Shown: one piece after another, positions 46,048 to 59,130 of the stretch
Layout: each line of letters opens with the position of its first letter
Position numbering within the stretch: position 1 is the stretch's first letter
Assembly: GCA_025716855.1 (NCBI GenBank)
Contig: JAIXMQ010000008.1
Span: forward strand, 62,001-126,000
Length of the DNA stretch: 64,000 bases
Origin: Pilaira anomala
Lineage: Eukaryota > Mucoromycota > Mucoromycetes > Mucorales > Mucoraceae
Direction: 5' to 3'
Program-made: the position numbers and the translations under genes
Notes under the pieces: model-generated
Told to the model about the DNA's origin: nothing
Databases searched by the model: none
The model's input: the letters and a program-made list of their open reading frames with translations, nothing else

Positions 46048-47667
46048 TTAATCCTTGCGCTTGTAGAAACGTCTCCACTTATCATCAATCTTTTCAATAT
46101 AATAAGTGCCAGTAGCGATGTTTTCAAGGTCACCAGTAGGAACCATATCACAAGCATTATGAGTGTTTTCACGAATCTTCATAGCAGCAGCGAATTCTTC
46201 AGGCTTAGAATGAGTACGTTCTTCAAGACGTTGACGAAGGTTCAACTTGGACTTCATTTCTTCAGTAGAAGAACGAACACGGAAAGAGATCATGGAGGCA
46301 GCTAAACCAGAACCATAAGAATATAACATGATACGCTTATTTAAAAGAGTTTCGGAATCAACTTCGGATACCAAAGAGGCTAAACCAGCCCAGACAGCAG
46401 CAGTATACATGTTACCAATTTGCTTGGGAGCAAAAGCAGCAGGACCTACCTTTTGAGCATAACCAGCCTTAGTTAAACCCATTAAAGCTCTTTCTAAATC
46501 CTTGTTCTCGAGGGAATCAGCATAAGACATTTCTTCAAAAGCCTTGAGTGCAGCATACTTTTCATTCTCTTTATCAAGAAGGAAATCGTTATAAGTCTAT
46601 AATATAAAAAATAATAATAATAAAATGTCAGGGGGTGGACTCTTAAAAAAAAATTTTTTTTTTTGTAATATATAATAAAAAGGAGGTACTTACAGCACGA
46701 GCAAAAGACTTGTTTACCAACTTGGCATAAGGGGAGTGACAAACAACATAATCGATATCATCCATACTAGGCTTTTCCTTTTCTTCGAGCTTAGATAAAC
46801 GAGACATATAACGGTTATAACAAGAATCGAAAGCACGAATATAACAAGTGTTGGAGAATTTACCATCTACAACGGGATATTCAGAGTGCATATCAGGTTT
46901 ATAGAAATCATAAGCATGTTCCATATGTGTACCACGAAGACCGCGTTCAACAACGATAGGGGCATCCTTACCAACTAACATGGCGACAACACCAGCACCG
47001 GAAGTAGGACGAGCGGCACCAGAGGCATAAAGGGCAAGATCACCAGCAACAACAATAGCGAAACGACCATCCCAAGAAGAAGATTCAATCCAGTTGACAG
47101 CGTTAGAAAAGGCAGCGAAACCACCATAACAAGCATTGGTAGTATCAATACCTTCAATCTCAGTGTTACCGTGTTCAGTGAATAAGGTCATTAAACAAGT
47201 CTTTACGGACTTTGACTTATCAATAATGGTTTCAGTACCAACTTCAAGACGACCAATATCATTATAAGAGATGTTGTGCTTTTCCATTAAGCTTTGAACA
47301 GCTAATTGAATATAAAAGGGGAAAGGATGAGTTTAAGCGAGATGACAAAAAAAAAAAGTTTTTTTTTTTTTTTTTACCTGTCAAACAAACAGATTGAATA
47401 TCTTCACGATCATCAATGAATGCCATCTTTTCTTGACCGAGACCAATGGTATATTTACCAGCGCTAACACCGTCAAATGTTTCCATATCAGTTTGGTTAA
47501 CACACTACAGCAAAAAAAAATATATATATATATATATATATGTATAAGTATAACGATAAATTAAAAAGAAATCAATTCATGTAAATACTTACTCTCTTGG
47601 GGAAATACATTTCCATAGCCAAGATACCGACATTTTCGGGATAGTTATTATAGTTTGAGACAGTCAT
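46048..47667 (-). CDS. ERG13: Hydroxymethylglutaryl-CoA synthase
   Basis: Four exons: 47593..47667, 47378..47504, 46694..47301, 46048..46596. They sum to 452 residues, the normal size. The three catalytic residues are visible: Glu91 in [15 protein letters not shown], Cys125 in [12 protein letters not shown] and His256 in [10 protein letters not shown]. The enzyme condenses acetyl-CoA with acetoacetyl-CoA to HMG-CoA, the step before HMG-CoA reductase in the mevalonate/sterol pathway, in the cytosol. There is no transit peptide, which supports the cytosolic form. The first intron contains a TA microsatellite (about 47520..47540), and the second a long T run on the plus strand. It is a housekeeping gene with no defect seen. 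Confidence 0.97.
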
Positions 47668-47998
47668 TATTTTTTTTTTAAAAATGTAATAAAGAAAGAA
47701 AAGGAAGAATAAGTTTCCCTTTCGCGTTTTTAAACTTTTTTTTTTTCAAACGTTCAATTTAGTAGGAATTGTAGTTATCCAATAAGAACAACTCAATGAA
47801 AGCTGCGACAACTTCCGTTGTATTACATTATTTGAAAATAAAATAAAAAAGGTACAACATACGATATAAGGTTTTTTTTTTTTATATATATATTTGGTAT
47901 TTTTTTAATTTTTTTCATTTACTCATGATAATTTGACAACGATACTATAAAAAAAGTTAGAAATTTAATAAATTGAACACAGAAAATACTATACAACT
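47668..47998. other. Short spacer, HMG-CoA synthase promoter
   Basis: Spacer of about 330 bp between the HMGS start and the end of the next minus-strand gene. It has a TTTATATATATATTTGG run near 47880-47895 and T runs. No sterol-element consensus was recognised. Confidence 0.45.
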
Positions 47999-48950
47999 TT
48001 ACCAATCATGATCTGTTCCTTCGGCTTGCCTTGCAATGTCTAAATCGTCAGCTGATATTGTACAGAATTCATCCGTAGCTGCTGGATCACGATATATAAA
48101 CAAGTCTTCGGTTGGATCATATCCAATAAGTACGATAAAGTGACCTAAATATTCATTGCCTTTAAATCTTTCATAAATCATATCAATATGACCACAAACA
48201 GAGCCTAAGCAACCTCTTGTTTTCTAGGAAATATTTAATATATTAGTTTTTTATCTGTATACCTTATCTTTGAAGCTCTTAAAAAACTTACTTTGCATAG
48301 TTGACATCTTAATAAGCGTGCATTTACAAGAGTAATGATTGCAAACTGTTTACAATAAAGAAATCTTTTAAAGTCATCCAATGGTAACATCCTGATAAAG
48401 GTTATCAGTATGTTATCGCACAAAAAAAAAAAAAAAAACTCTATACTTACATTCGTACGACATGCACGGAACAACTCTTGGCTATAGCGAATAATTTGTT
48501 AACTCTCTTTTCATCTTCATCAAAATTATCTTGATAAAACTTTTGGTCTTGGTATTCTTTACGACTTCCTAAATAGCTCGTATAATATGTAAAATCTTGT
48601 ACATAATTTCGAAGTAAAAAAGCTAAATCAATTGTCCATACACTATTTACTGCACATTGCCTAGCTACATCTTGTAAATTAACTGTAAAACCCAACCCTT
48701 TTAGTGTCATTACAACGCAGGCTAAACCACAATCCCAGCTTGTGTCCTTTAATAATACATGAAAATATTCTTTTATTTTAAATTCACATTGAATACTATT
48801 TTATGCTTTTTCATTCTTTTTTTATTTTTTTTTTTAATTTTTTTTTACCTGTAATAAATGAGGTATTGGATGATCACTAAATTCTGAATAATTTATAATT
48901 GTATCATTAGCGTTTCCATTCATATTATCGTCTGTTCCAAGTGATATCAT
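47999..48950 (-). CDS. GUCD1: GUCD1-like protein (Guanylylate_cyc / C39-peptidase-like fold)
   Basis: Four exons: 48849..48950, 48451..48746, 48292..48391, 47999..48223. They sum to 240 residues, the typical GUCD1 size. Family marks: H-x-L-L-Q followed by DTSWDCGLACVVM (Cys40), a middle WTIDLAFLLRNY, and C-terminal GHFIVLIGYDPTEDLFIYRDPA, with His and Asp placed as in papain-like C39 peptidases. The family is conserved from plants to animals, and its activity is not established; the old guanylyl-cyclase label rests on weak homology. The fold implies a cysteine-dependent hydrolase. The gene ends DHDW. It is divergent from the kinase gene over about 550 bp. Confidence 0.9.
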
Positions 48951-49503
48951 AATTTTAAAGTGTTATTTTTTTATATATATAAAAAAAAAAAAGAAAGTAT
49001 AAAGTTAAAAAAAGAAGCTTTTTTTCTTTAAAAAAAAAAAAAAATATGTATCAGACAAGACTAACAACAAAAATGAAAAATAAAAAGGAAAAAAAAAAAA
49101 TGAGACAAACTATACGCAACACAAAAAAAGCAGCAGACACAATAATAACAAGAAGAAGAATAACAAATAACAGAACTGAATTGATACTAAATTCGTTTAC
49201 AAACTTGTTTTAATAGCAGATGTTCATTAGTTACAAATGATATAAAAATCAATTTATATCAAGCTTAAAAAAAACAATATCTCTTTCTCTTTTCTCGGTT
49301 ATCTCTCTTTCCTTTCCTTTTACACACAAAAGGTAGTAATCCCTTTTCATTATGAAATCGAAATGATCATATTGTTTCGGCGTATTCTTATTGGCCATTT
49401 ACGATTTTTACTATTTATGTATCACAAAAGTGACGTCGTGAACAAAAAAGATGAATACTATTTTTCCTTCTTTCTTTTCTTTTCTCATCCCTTTATTCTT
49501 TAA
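48951..49503. other. Divergent spacer between GUCD1 and the kinase
   Basis: Poly-A/T-rich 550 bp with a CT-rich leader before the kinase ATG. No other feature. Confidence 0.5.
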
Positions 49504-50880
49504 ATGCAATCTACTGCTCGACAATCTCGTATACCCGAACAACAAGGAGTTGGTCAAACCTTACCTCCTGTACCAGTAGGTATTGATTCAATGAACTCTC
49601 CTCCTTTGCCTCCCGGTGCTATGCCCGCTGGTACTCGTCTTCAAGTTGGCAAATATCAAGTTATTGTTCACAACTTTATTGCAGAAGGTATAAAAAAAAC
49701 ATTATATAGCTTCTATAAATATATTTATATTTTTTTTTATATATATGTAGGTGGTTTTGCTCATGTTTATATTGCTAGAATTGAAGGTAAATCAGGTTAT
49801 GTTGTATTAAAACGAGTAGCTGTACCGGACGGTGAAAGACTCAAGATGGTAGAAAAAGAGATTGCGTTTATGGTAAATAATAAGAAAAAGAATTTGGTTC
49901 TTTAAACGACATATTTACACAGATATATTTTTTTTTATATAGAGACGTTTAGGAGATCATAAAAATATTGTTCGATATTATGAATCAAGAATTGACGCGT
50001 TGCCTGTGGGTGGATTCGAAGCACTTATTTTAATGGAATATTGTCCAGGTACAAGTGGTTTTTAAATTTTAAAAGAGAATATATAACTGATAATGTTAAA
50101 TGTTAGGTGGTGGAGTAATTGATTTAATGAACCGAAGATTACAACAAAGATTAACTGAACCTGAAATTCTTCAAATATTTAGTGATGTAGCAGAGGTAAA
50201 TATACATATACATTTATTTTAGTTAAAAAAAAAAAAAAAAAAAGACTAACTTATTTTATTTATTAAAGGCACTTGCTTATATGCATTATTGTAACCCACC
50301 AGTTTTACATAGAGATTTAAAGGTAGAAAACATCTTGATCTTGAATCAAGATCATTATAAATTATGTGATTTCGGATCTGCTTCACTTTCAAAAGGACAA
50401 TATATTCCAACTACATTACGTGATGTACAGAAATTAGAAGATGATATTCAACGTCATACAACACTGCAATATCGAGCACCTGAAATGATTGATGTCTATC
50501 AAAAGAAACCTATTAATGAAAAAGCTGATATTTGGGCTATGGGTGTACTTTTATACAAATTATGTTATTATACTACTCCCTTTGAAGAAGAAGGACAATT
50601 AGCTATTTTAAATGCTAGATATACCATACCCAGTTCTCCCATGTTTTCTGAAGGCTTGCGTCGATTAATTATTTCCATGTTACAAGAGGATCAGAATCGT
50701 AGACCCAATATATATCAAGTATTAAATGCTGTGTGTCATTTAAGAGGATTAGAATGTCCTATTCGCGATGTAAGTTTTTTTTTTTTTTTGTATAATACTT
50801 GATAGAAGAAAAAAATATATTAATAAGTTGTAAAGATTTATACAGAACCTATTATCACTCCTCAGCAGCAACAACAACAA

Positions 50881-50920
<40 letters not shown>

Positions 50921-51395
50921 AACAACAATATACGTATCATCAAAAATCTTCATCTGATAGCTCTTCTATTTTTGAAAAAGTGCCTTCTCCTGCACAAGAA
51001 GTACCGAATATTACACCAATGCGACGTGGTAGACCAACCAAAGCAGATGGTTCACCTATTTCCACAACCGCTGTACCCACTTCCGCTAACGAAAATACCT
51101 TTGATCCATTTGATCCATCTCATGTACGTAAATCCAGCACGCCACCATTATCAGCACAAGCACCCGTAGCACAACCTGTTCCATCCTCATCACCATCGTC
51201 TTCTCCACCCGCTGCGTTCCAAAATAGTTTTACACCAGAAAATACAGCTACAAGTACAACACCTACACGGGTTCAAAGCGCACCTGTTACACATCATGTT
51301 ACACCCAAGCTTCAAATGGCAACCAAGATTCTGCAAACACAACCTAGTTCACCTATGAATACAGCTGACGCTCATGTAGAACCAATCGAACCAGA

Positions 51396-51426
<31 letters not shown>

Positions 51427-51696
51427 CAAAATACATCTTTACCAAAGATAAATCGAACCGTCTCCTCGAGTATTGAAGCAAGGTTTATGGCAATTAAAAA
51501 TGCTAGTCGTAATAACAGTGCTCCTGTTGCTAAACCTATACCTACTACCAGTACATCTAAAAAGAATAAGCCAACACCTCCTCCAAAGCCCGCTCGGTTT
51601 AGGTCGGCTGCAAAAGCAGTACCTGCTGCAAATGTAGATGACGATTTTGAAAACAAGTTTCCTTCATTAGAAGAATTAGATAAATCAATTTCTTAA
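49504..51696 (+). CDS. Ark/Prk (AAK1/NAK family) serine/threonine kinase
   Basis: Six exons: 49504..49687, 49751..49872, 49943..50048, 50107..50195, 50269..50769, 50836..51696. They sum to 620 residues. A Pro-rich N-terminus precedes the kinase domain (residues ~50-330): glycine loop EGGFAHVY, Lys82 in VVLKRV, catalytic HRDLKVENIL (Asp183), DFGSA (Asp201) and YRAPEMIDVY. HRDLKVENIL with DFGSA and the PEMID signature is typical of the NAK family (Ark1, Prk1, AAK1, GAK), which phosphorylates actin-patch and clathrin adaptors during endocytosis. The tail begins with a polyQ run (CAG/CAA repeat, about 50861..50930), then Ser/Pro-rich segments with GRPTKADG, a poly-Ala run, and proline motifs (TPPPKPARF) that could bind SH3 domains. 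Tracts are likely polymorphic. Confidence 0.92.
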
Positions 51697-52622
51697 AAGT
51701 CTTGATCAAATAATCGATAAGGTTTATTTATTTATTTCTTTATTTCTTTAAGGTTGGAAATGATTTTAATAAATCCTAATTTTACACAAAAAAAAATTTA
51801 TTTAAATTTAAGTTAATTTAGCCGCAAAAGCTTTTGTTTTGATCTCCATTACTGTCAAAATAAATAAAATCACGACAATTTTGAATGATGAACATGTAGT
51901 TTATAAATGTATATTTCTGTTTCTATGGTAACAGCATGAATAGTTACTACACTTAATTACATAGTTATGTGAAATATGTATACAAACATGACATATCTAT
52001 TTATTTATTTAAAAAATATACGTACACTCATTTTATATATATATATACGTTTTTCCCATACTTTTACATACGTAGTAAAAAAGGACAACTCAAGTCATAT
52101 GATTGTGAGCAAGTGATAGAGGCCTCTTGATTTTATAAACTCAAAAGAAAATCATATATTCTATCAATGAATTTTTCTAAAACTGTTATTAAAAGTTTAA
52201 CCGTTTGTGCCCAATTAATTTTTCTAAAACATAGAAAATTCTAATCTCATACAAATTATTCAAAAATAATTTACTTTTTCACCTTTTATTACTAAATACA
52301 CATACACAAGTAGTTTTTAGTTTTCCCAAACAAAGTATATTACCAAAAAACAATTGACATGGGAAAAGTTGGCGGCTATTTAAAAGAAAGTTACATTGGG
52401 GTATGTGCGTTAGATTACAAAAAAAGAAAAAAAAAGGGCGAAATATTCCCTGTCTAATGGTATCGATTACTAACCGTTTTCCCACTCATCAATCTGTTGA
52501 GCTACAAAAAAAAAAAAAAAAAAAGCGAATCGATAATAATAAAAAAAAGTTACACTTAAATAGACTTGGTTTATTCTCTTCTTCTTTTTTTCTTTTTTAT
52601 CTTTAAACTTTTTTTTTTTCAA
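51697..52622. other. Intergenic
   Basis: AT-rich spacer of about 925 bp with A and T runs directly before the ligase start. No gene seen. Confidence 0.5.
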
Positions 52623-54485
52623 ATGATTTATAAAGCTACTGTACCATCTATTCCTATTCCCAATATTGATCTCTTTTCATTTATTTTCGAGAAAAATGAA
52701 TTTAATCAAGTTAGTGACTTAAACAAACCTTTAAATATTGAGGGAGAAACAGGAAAAACTCTTTCTTGGAACGATATTCGTCAAGAGTCTTCTCTTTTAG
52801 CTACAGGTTGGAAACAAAATGTTGGCTTAAAGAAGGGCGATAGAGTAGCTGTGTTTGCCCCTAATCAATTAGATCATGCTGTATTATACCTTTCACTTCT
52901 TGGTGCTGAATGTGTTATTTCTCCCGGAAATCCTGCATATACTGAAGGTAAAAAAAAATAATAATAATAATAATAATAGTAATAATTTCCAGAGTTTTCC
53001 CAAGTCTTTCTAACCTTTTTTACTATTTTCTTTTTAAATAGCCGAATTTGAACACCAAATTACAAACAGTCAATCTTCTGCACTTGTTACTGTAGCTGGT
53101 TTGTTACCTGTTCTTTTAAAAATCACAGATAAAATCGGGTTACCTCGTAGCAAAATTTTTTTGTTTGGTGATAAACAAGTAGAAGGATGCCGACCATTTC
53201 AAGCGATCAAGGGAAATACTCCAGTTTCTGCACCTCTTCAAGGCGTGGATAGTGATGATGTTGCTTTTATTTGTTATTCTAGTGGTACCACAGGTATTGC
53301 TAAAGGTGTGATGTTAACACACCGTAATTTCATTGCCCAAATCTTACAATCTGTGCGCGCGGAACCCGAAGAAGAACAAGTGATGGACGATGTTATTCTT
53401 GGTTTTTTACCATTTTATCATATCTATGGCTTGACCAGTCTTGTCTTTAACGCCTTTTACAAGGTCACACCTGTAGTGATTATGGCTCGTTATGATTTGG
53501 AGTTACTCTGTCAATTGGTTGAAAAATATAAGGTTACACTTGCTAGTATTGTACCCCCAGTTGCTGTGCATTTGGCAAAATCACCTATTGCTGCCAAGTA
53601 TGATTTATCTACTATTCGCTTACTCGGTTGTGGTGCCGCTCCCTTAAGCAAAGAACATATTGGAGCACTTGCAAAGCGTATTCCTGCTAAATTGGTACAA
53701 GGGTAAGAGCAAATAAAAGAAAACCAAATTGAAAGTGAGCTAACTAATGAAATAAATAAATTTATAGTTATGGTATGACTGAAACTACATCTGGAGTTAT
53801 TTCACAAGGTATGGAGGGAGGTGTCGCAGGTAAGACTTAAATTCAAGTAACACGCAGGCATGGTTCTTACAATGGATATATGTATATTTTAGGCTCTATC
53901 GGTATTTTAAGTCCTAATATGGAATGTAAGATTATTAACATGGAGGGAAAGGAAGTAGGTGATGATGAAGAAGGTGAATTCCTTTTCCGTGGACCTAGTA
54001 TTATGAAAGGTTACTTTAATAACGAAAAAGCCAACGCAGAAACATTTACAGCAGACGGTTGGATGCGTACAGGTGACGTGGGTAAATTTGACTCCAAGTC
54101 TGGCGAGTTCTTTATTTTGGATCGTATCAAGGAATTAATCAAGTTTAAGGGTTTCCAAGTAGCTCCTGCTGAATTAGAAGCTATTTTGATGGGACTTGAT
54201 ATTGTAGCGGATTGTTGTGTGGTGGGATTATATGATGAATCTCAAGCAACTGAAATTCCTCGCGCTTATGTAGTGCTTCAACCTCAAGTAAAGGCAAATG
54301 AAGAGACTGCAAAAATCATTGATGAGTATGTAACAAAGAACGTTACCAACTATAAGAAATTACGTGGTGGTGTCAAATTTGTTGAAGCTATTCCCAAGAG
54401 TCCTTCTGGAAAGATTCTTAGACGCCAAGTTAAAGATTGGGTCAAGGAAGAACAAAAGCAAATAGCTGTCAAGGCTCGTTTGTAA
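52623..54485 (+). CDS. 4-coumarate-CoA ligase-like acyl-CoA synthetase (probably peroxisomal)
   Basis: Four exons: 52623..52947, 53042..53702, 53768..53829, 53893..54485. They sum to 546 residues. ANL-superfamily motifs: P-loop YSSGTTGIAKGV (A3), a GYGMTET site (A5, split across an intron), WMRTGD, a hinge DRIKELIKFKG (A8), and the C-terminal catalytic Lys in SPSGKILRR (A10). They adenylate a carboxylate and transfer it to CoA. The last residues ARL fit a PTS1 peroxisome signal. The acid used could be a medium/long-chain fatty or aromatic acid. The 4CL-like subfamily in fungi has broad range, so I do not fix the substrate. No defect is seen. Confidence 0.93.
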
Positions 54486-55261
54486 TTATAATAGAATAAA
54501 ATAAATAAAAATACCCAATAAAAAGAATAAATACGATAATTCATTTAAATCAATGGCTCTTCTATGTTTATAAAAATCAAATTGAATCTAAATTATTTGC
54601 TATTGTAATGTTTGTATCCAAAGCGAATTACGTTTGTTTGTATATACTGACACATAAAGTCTCATAATTTAATTTCAATGCTGTACCTGAGAATTAATTT
54701 TTCTAATAGTTAGTTACAATCTCGGCTTCCTAAATACGTACTAACGACTGGTAATAAGGTGCAAAGTTACCCTATTTTGAAACTGCTTACATAATTTCTT
54801 TTTGTATATAACATTAATTATGCTAATCATTTATAGTATCTCCCCTTCTATTCTTTATTTTGGTTTATTAAACCGTAAAACTAATTTGTCAGATTCGCAC
54901 TTTCAATTATAGGTATCTTTTATTATATTTTTTTGTTTTTCAAAATTGACATATAATGTAACAGAAATTGATCTAGAATACATTGTGAAAGTCAATACCA
55001 AATCTATTTTTGCTCTTTTATTTATTTATTTAAAGAAAAACATGTCAAAATATTTATTTTAGAATAAACTTTTTTTTCTGATTTCATGTGTGAATTAATT
55101 ATGACGAATTATAAATACATTTTTTTAATCTAAAACTATCAGTGTGTAACCAAACGGTAGCACTGAGACAATCGTCACAATGTATTATTTTATGTATAAA
55201 ATAGGAAAAATAACCATAAATTATATTTACTTCTTCTTTCTGATTGTCATTATTATTTTTT
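54486..55261. other. Intergenic
   Basis: 776 bp AT-rich spacer carrying the ligase 3' UTR and the promoter of the following transporter gene. Nothing further recognised. Confidence 0.5.
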
Positions 55262-58200
55262 ATGGAAAATATTGAATTAATAAATCAATCACCAAAGACA
55301 AAGGAACGCAATAGTTCTGAATCTATTGAGTCACATCATAGTGATAAGATGATGGAAGGAGATCATCTAACTGCTACTAGTACTCGACACTCTAGAAGGA
55401 ACATCATACCAGAACAAAATACCTCTAAAAAACCATTAGGTCAACGCCTTATGGCCATGATACCGCCTTACCAACTAACACGTACTATTATAAAAGCTTC
55501 AATTTCCGTTGTTATTTCTTTACTATTCGTATTTGAAGATAGATGTAGAAATGCTATTGGAGCTGCTAGTATCTTGGTACCTATTGGCACACTCCTGTAT
55601 TTTCCCGTTAGACCTTTAGGTTTGTTGATTTGTAATATGTGAATATATTTCCTTATTTAAATTATTTTTTTTTTTCTAAATAGGTGTACAAATAGAGGTA
55701 CTAAAATAGGTTATTATATAGATCGAAAAAAAAATTTACATAAAAAATTTGATAGGCTTCATTTCAAGGTCTATTTGGTGCACTTTTAGGATCTGCTTGG
55801 TGCTTTTTAGGTAAAGACTTTAAATTGAATTCTTCAGAAAAAAGGAAAAAGAGAATAACTGTGTACAATAGGAATGTATGTCGCAAATCTTGCTCGAGAT
55901 CCATCTATCCCTATACCAGTTCAACCAAACTCCAGTGCCGTTTTAGCTATTTTTATGCTTATTGGAGTATTCGGGCTTACATATGTCCGTATTAAATTCG
56001 CACAAGGTAAAAAACAACGTCGAAAAGAAAAGACCGAAAACTAAAAAAGGGATGGTTTTTTTAATAGCTAATTTTGGAACTATTTTTGCAAGTATGATTG
56101 TAGCGGTAACGTGTAGCATTATAAAATAACAATTGACATCCGCTTTTACCTCGTGATTATTAAACATTTTCTGCTTTTTTTTTATGTAGTTCTGTTTAAC
56201 TCAGGCATCCGTGACACCAGGCTTTCAACCTGCAATTGTGGTAAGTTGCACAACATGTTAAAATCTTAAATGAAAATTAATGTCTTTCACATGAAAATTA
56301 TAAACGAATAGTATACCTTTTTAAAGCCTATTGCAATGGCTACAGCAATTGCACTCGTGGTGGATGTTTTATTATGGCCTGATGATAGTATTACCAAATA
56401 TATGGGGGTTCTCAATAAATCTCTGAAAGAGTACAATAATTTTTTTCAAGAACATAGCAATGCCTTCTTAAACACTGCATCAAGAAATGATAGTGCTATG
56501 ACTTTACCAACATTAAATGCTCGCTTACATGGTAGTGTACTTTCTTTGATTGATAGTAAACGTGAGGTGAAACGTGAGATCTTGTTTAATCGACTTTCAC
56601 ATCGTGATATCAGTAATCTTACGAGAATTGTCAAAACAATGCGAAGCCCATTACATGGTATTGGGCTTAGTTTGATAACCAAAACAGAACGATTAACGGA
56701 TATCAAGAAACCTTATTTTTCTTCAGCCGTAGATGAAGAACCCTCAGAACACAAGAAACGGTTTTTATTACATTTGGAAGAATTAAGAAATATTAGTCAA
56801 GATTTAAGTGAAACCTGTGTTGTTACTTTGAATGAATGTAATAATCGATTAATGAAGTTTAGCGGTAAACCAAGATCATTAAAGAGCTCTATTCTCTGGC
56901 CATTCCCACGTATATTTTTATCCGATTACATGAAACAGAAAGTAGATCATCAAGAAGTGAGTAACCAGAGTATCCGAGAACTTGCTGAGAAATTAGATCA
57001 AGCTATAGCCAGTTACAAAGCGGCTTGTAAAAAATCGCCTTTTATCTTTATTGAACCAGATTCGCATCAATTTCAAGACCGTTTCAATAGTTTGTTACGA
57101 GTGATTTATTTATTTCAATTCAATCTAGCAGAACACGCAGGCTGTGTCAGCTCCTTAGTGGCTTGTGTTGAAGAAATTGAAAAACAACGTACAAGTAGAC
57201 GATTATGGTTCCCTCGTTTGACAGTACGTAAGTATTTCAGATCGTCTGGTATTAATCCTAACCTTGGTGGTGAAGTTGGAGCTACTACAGGTAGCGGCAG
57301 TGGTGACCAAACTACAGAAAATGATACTGGCTTAAACTTAACAGAAACTATGACAAGGCCTGATATGTTTAACACCCGAGTCGAAGATACTGAATTATCT
57401 GGTATAAGAAATCGTCAAGGTATTATGTTTTCCCGTGATCCAGACATTAATCCTCCTGCCACTGCTTTCGAAAATTTCTTTTATAAAGTACATATCTATA
57501 CTCAATGGATGAAAAGTGGTGACTCGTTGTTTGCTTTGAAGACAGCTGGTGGTTTTGTATTACTCTCGCTGCCTGCATTTTTACCGCAAAGTGCTGGTTG
57601 GTTCTTTGATTGGAGAGGTCAATGGGCCACAGTTACCCTTATGATGTGGATGTTTCCTTTAGCTGGTATGTTTACTCTAACGTAAGTATTAATCTTTACG
57701 AATATATATTGTTGATTTATTTATGAACGTTTTGTATATAGAATTATTCTTAGAGTGACTGGAACTGTTTTTGGTGGTGTTTTAGGTATTATCGTTTGGA
57801 AGATTGTTGATGGAAATCCATATGGAATAGTTGCTTTAACTTTTGTTGTGATGTGGCCCTTGTATTATTTTTTCTTTACTGGTGAAGCAACAAAAATTTT
57901 AATTATTATGACACAAATTACTTTGTTGTTGGTAAGTATAGAAAATAATTCAAAAAAAAAGGGTAAAAGTGACTAATATTGTTATTTAAATTTAGGTTAT
58001 TTGTTATGAATACCAATTTGTGGTTAGCGGCGCACCTACTTATGATTCCATTGAAGTGGTGGCGGGAAAGGTACAATTCTTCTAAATAATAATATAAGTC
58101 ATTATATAACTGACAATCAAGCAATTTTTAGCGTATATTTCTAGTCTTAATAGGTGTGGGTGCTTCTGCTATCTTATCTATGATACCCAAACCAGTAACA

Positions 58201-58939
58201 GGTCGAGTTGAACTTCGTAAGCGTCTCTCGCAAACCTTAGGTGATTTGAGTAAATTATACGGTATCTTGGTTGGTGATATTCTTTTTGCATATGACAATC
58301 AAAAGGAACCTACAGAAGGTCAAAAAAAGGCATTTAGAAAGTTGACACTAGGTATTCGTAGGCAAATTGCAGATGAGCATATGTACGTTAAGCTGTCCAA
58401 ACTTGAGCCTCCGTTACGTGGTAAATTTCCAGTGGAGGTATATAGACGACTTGTAGAAAAAGTAGATAATATGACAGATTTATTAATGGGTATGGCATAT
58501 GCATCTGGTTCAGTTGATAGTTCATGGAAGCGTAACCTTGCTGAAGTGATGAAGCAACAACGTAAAGAATACGTAAGTTTTCATTAAAATGTTTAAATAA
58601 TAAGTGAGATAAAGTTTTTTTTTTTTTTACTTACAAATGTTTATATAGCTTGCGACGATTTTAGCCATTATGAAATTACTCTCGGCCACATTAGCATCTA
58701 AAGTAGCTTTACCGCCATTTATGCTATCTCCAGTACAATTAAGAGAAAAATTTGCTCAAGGGTTAAGCAAAATTATTGCAGAAAGCCCTGAAGGACTTGA
58801 TGGTGAAACATTTCCAGGTTATTGTTCGTATGCTGTAAACTCTTATCAATTTTCATGTGAGCTAGGCGAAGTTTTAGAATGTGTTGAACAGTTAGTGGGT
58901 GTAGAAGATCCAGAGCAATGGATTCTTTTACATGCTTGA
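55262..58939 (+). CDS. FUSC/Bre4-like multi-spanning membrane protein (aromatic acid exporter-like)
   Basis: Eleven exons: 55262..55619, 55684..55697, 55756..55810, 55872..56006, 56068..56105, 56190..56240, 56327..57681, 57742..57931, 57996..58070, 58132..58572, 58649..58939. Together they are exactly 3003 nt, 1000 residues. Exon 2 is only 14 nt (GVQIE), yet the frame holds. N-terminal membrane segments (about residues 75-200) include SISVVISLLFVF, GLFGALLGSAWCFLG and VLAIFMLIGVFG. A long hydrophilic middle with ER-like coiled segments follows, then a second set: VLLSLPAFLPQSAGWFFDWR, FGGVLGIIVWKI, FVVMWPLYYFF and FLVLIGVGASAIL. This two-half design matches FUSC/ArAE-type proteins with brefeldin-sensitivity (Bre4) relatives. 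Exact transport role is uncertain. Placement in membranes is clear. Confidence 0.85.
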
Positions 58940-59130
58940 TTATGCACATATATCTTATAATTTAAAAAAATAAATGTTTTTATTCGAGTTTGATCAATTC
59001 AAATTTTTTTATAATCGTACATGCGAAGCAGTATTTTTTACTAACAATCAATAATAAATAGTGTCTATTTTGAAAGACTAAGATAGTTATCTTCTTTTAT
59101 TAAAAGTGATTTTATGGATAAAACCGTAAA

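Noticed and set aside
51372..51656. 94-residue frame on the minus strand
   Set aside because: Shadow of the Ala/Ser/Pro-rich tail of the kinase.
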